Shown here: positions 4,505 to 6,101 of the stretch, piece after piece
How the letters are laid out: each line of letters starts with the position of its first letter
Numbering within the stretch: the first letter of the stretch is position 1
From: Hyphomicrobiales bacterium
GTDB taxonomy: Bacteria; Pseudomonadota; Alphaproteobacteria; Rhizobiales; CAYWUX01
Assembly: GCA_028279265.1 (NCBI GenBank)
Contig: JANQOC010000265.1
Location: 1 to 6,101, forward strand
Length of the DNA stretch: 6,101 bases
Direction of reading: 5' to 3'
Notes under the pieces: generated by a model
Databases searched by the model: none
Seen by the model: the letters and a program-made list of their open reading frames with translations, nothing else
What the model was told of the DNA's origin: nothing
Program-made: the position numbers and the translations under genes

Positions 4505-6101
4505 ATGCTTCCTCGCGGTACATCATTCGAAGAGATAGAATCGAAATTTTCGTGGCAGGTTCCGACGCGCTACAATATCGGGGTCGATGTTTGCGATAAA
4601 TGGGCCGCGCACCAGGCCAATCGATCGGCGTTGGTTTTTGAATCCGCGGACGGCAAGGTCAAGGAATTGTCGTTCGGAGAATTGCGGGATCAATCAAATC
4701 AGCTTTGCAACTGGCTTGTTTCCAAGGGTATCGGGAGGGGCGACCGGGTTGCGATATTATTGCCGCAATCCATGGAAACGGCCTTGGCTCATATCGCTGT
4801 ATACAAGGTAGGAGCAATTGCCGTACCGCTGTTCAAGCTGTTCGGTCCAGAAGCCCTGCAGTACAGATTGGCGGATTCCGGCACAAGCCTGGTGATCACA
4901 GACAGTGAAGGTGCGGAAAAACTGGGGCCGATCAAGAACCAGCTCCCAAACTTAAAACTCATTGCCACAACGGAACCGGTCAACCCGCAGATTTTCGATC
5001 TCTCGGCGGAACTTGATAATCACGATAAGAATTTCGAACCCGTCGACACGGTGGCGGAAGATCCGGCCCTGATCATCTATACGTCGGGGACAACCGGCCC
5101 GCCGAAGGGCGCCCTGCATGCGCACCGGGTGCTGCTGGGCCATTTACCCGGCGTTGAAATTAGCCACGATCTGTTTCCGCAAACCGGCGACCGGATCTGG
5201 ACTCCGGCCGACTGGGCCTGGATAGGCGGTCTGCTTGATGTTTTATTGCCGGCCCTGCATCATGGAATAACTGTTGTTGCCCGCCGGTTCGACAAGTTCG
5301 ATCCGCTTGAGGCATTGGCCTTCATGGCGCGACACAGGGTCAGAAACGCTTTTCTGCCGCCCACGGCCCTGAAGATGATGCGCCGCGTTGACGTGAATAA
5401 GATTCCCCGAGACCTGGATCTGCGCACCATTGCAAGCGGCGGTGAAACCCTGGGGATCGAACTGATTAGCTGGGCGCGTGAGGTTTTTGGCCTGACCATC
5501 AACGAATTTTACGGTCAGACCGAATGCAACATGATTGTTTCATCCTGTTCCGCGGTGATGGAAGCCCGGCCGGGTATCATGGGACGTCCTGTCCCGGGTC
5601 ATCGGCTGGCGGTTATCGATGAAAATGGTAATGAACTTGAAGAGGGAGAGATCGGCCATATTGCCGTTTCAAGACCGGATCCCGTCATGTTCCTGGGATA
5701 CTGGAATAATGCCCGGGCGAGCGAGGAAAAATTTATCGGGGACTGGCTGGTGACAGGAGATCAGGGCACCTGGGAATCAGACGGTTGGTTAAGGTTTGTC
5801 GGCCGCGAGGACGATGTCATTACATCTTCCGGTTATCGTATCGGACCCGGTGAAATCGAGGACTGCCTTATCCGCCATCCGGCCATCCAAATGGCGGGTG
5901 TCGTAGGTGAACCTGATCCGGAAAGAACTGAGGCCATCGTCGCATTCCTCGTTCTCAATGGGGGCTTTGAACCGACAAAGGTGCTGGAAGAGGAAATCAA
6001 GGCCTTTGTACGCACCAATCTCGCCGCTCATGAATATCCGCGAAAAATTCGATTTGTGTCTTCACTTCCCCTGACAACCACGGGAAAAATCATCCGCAAC
6101 G
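4505..6101 (+). CDS. AMP-forming medium-chain acyl-CoA ligase-like protein (3' partial)
   Basis: The frame runs from the ATG at 4505 to the window end, 532 codons with no stop. A TAA directly before the ATG fixes this as the first start; AAGAAGAG ends 11 nt upstream as a modest ribosome binding site. The protein belongs to the same superfamily as its neighbour but to the MACS/ACSM-like branch, which makes CoA thioesters of medium-chain or similar acids. Motifs: N-terminal FSWQVPTRYNIGVDVCDKW (about 15-33), phosphate loop TSGTTGPPKG (193-202), WTPADWAWIGG, YGQTE (336-340), VTGD with Asp419, GREDD with Arg434, SSGYRIGPGEIE (442-452), and TTTGK with catalytic Lys528. Relatives usually end shortly after this lysine, so only some ten to twenty residues are probably missing. 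It lacks the GGENI form seen in the upstream ligase and uses SGYRIGP instead, so the pair is not a recent duplication. Likely co-transcribed with that gene. Acid substrate unknown. Confidence 0.93.
   Translation, partial: MLPRGTSFEEIESKFSWQVPTRYNIGVDVCDKWAAHQANRSALVFESADGKVKELSFGELRDQSNQLCNWLVSKGIGRGDRVAILLPQSMETALAHIAVYKVGAIAVPLFKLFGPEALQYRLADSGTSLVITDSEGAEKLGPIKNQLPNLKLIATTEPVNPQIFDLSAELDNHDKNFEPVDTVAEDPALIIYTSGTTGPPKGALHAHRVLLGHLPGVEISHDLFPQTGDRIWTPADWAWIGGLLDVLLPALHHGITVVARRFDKFDPLEALAFMARHRVRNAFLPPTALKMMRRVDVNKIPRDLDLRTIASGGETLGIELISWAREVFGLTINEFYGQTECNMIVSSCSAVMEARPGIMGRPVPGHRLAVIDENGNELEEGEIGHIAVSRPDPVMFLGYWNNARASEEKFIGDWLVTGDQGTWESDGWLRFVGREDDVITSSGYRIGPGEIEDCLIRHPAIQMAGVVGEPDPERTEAIVAFLVLNGGFEPTKVLEEEIKAFVRTNLAAHEYPRKIRFVSSLPLTTTGKIIRN

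Noticed and set aside
4060..4599. 179-codon + strand frame over the end of the first ligase and start of the second
   Set aside because: It is out of frame with two clear ligase genes, and its Arg/Ser/Pro-rich product looks like a frame shadow, not a fusion or frameshift.

Overview
The window looks like chromosomal DNA of a mid-GC proteobacterium, most likely an alphaproteobacterium. This rests on the style of the two acyl-CoA ligases and on the mixed codon use, and it is an inference, not a sequence match. I see no mobile-element gene, phage gene, tRNA, rRNA or CRISPR array.

Left part (1-1930): two tail-to-tail genes whose stop codons are only 3 nt apart. On the + strand is the C-terminal 497 residues of a protein whose start lies upstream of the window. 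It has four cysteines before a single transmembrane helix, then a possible winged-helix-like segment and a long, charged, coiled-coil-rich tail. I cannot name its family. On the - strand is a small secreted protein of 143 residues, probably a lipoprotein, also unrecognised, with its own promoter-like sequence and a good ribosome binding site.

Middle (1931-2320): about 390 nt without a convincing gene, between divergent genes. It holds promoter-like elements for both sides and several small symmetric structures: an 11-bp imperfect inverted repeat enclosing 70 nt with four GCCAG copies, a 16-bp near-palindrome, and an 8-bp hairpin.

Right part (2321-6101): three + strand genes with short gaps (49 and 38 nt), probably one transcription unit. 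They encode a GNAT-family N-acetyltransferase, an AMP-forming acyl-CoA ligase of 548 residues, and a second AMP-forming ligase of the medium-chain (MACS/ACSM-like) type. The second ligase runs off the window just after its catalytic lysine. Both ligases keep all their main motifs and should be active; together they would activate carboxylic or fatty acids to CoA thioesters at the expense of ATP. The acetyltransferase may act on a small molecule. A testable alternative is that it controls the ligases by acetylating their catalytic lysine, as other GNAT enzymes do to acyl-CoA synthetases elsewhere. Nothing here proves a new system; the best leads are the unnamed membrane protein and the GNAT-ligase pairing.
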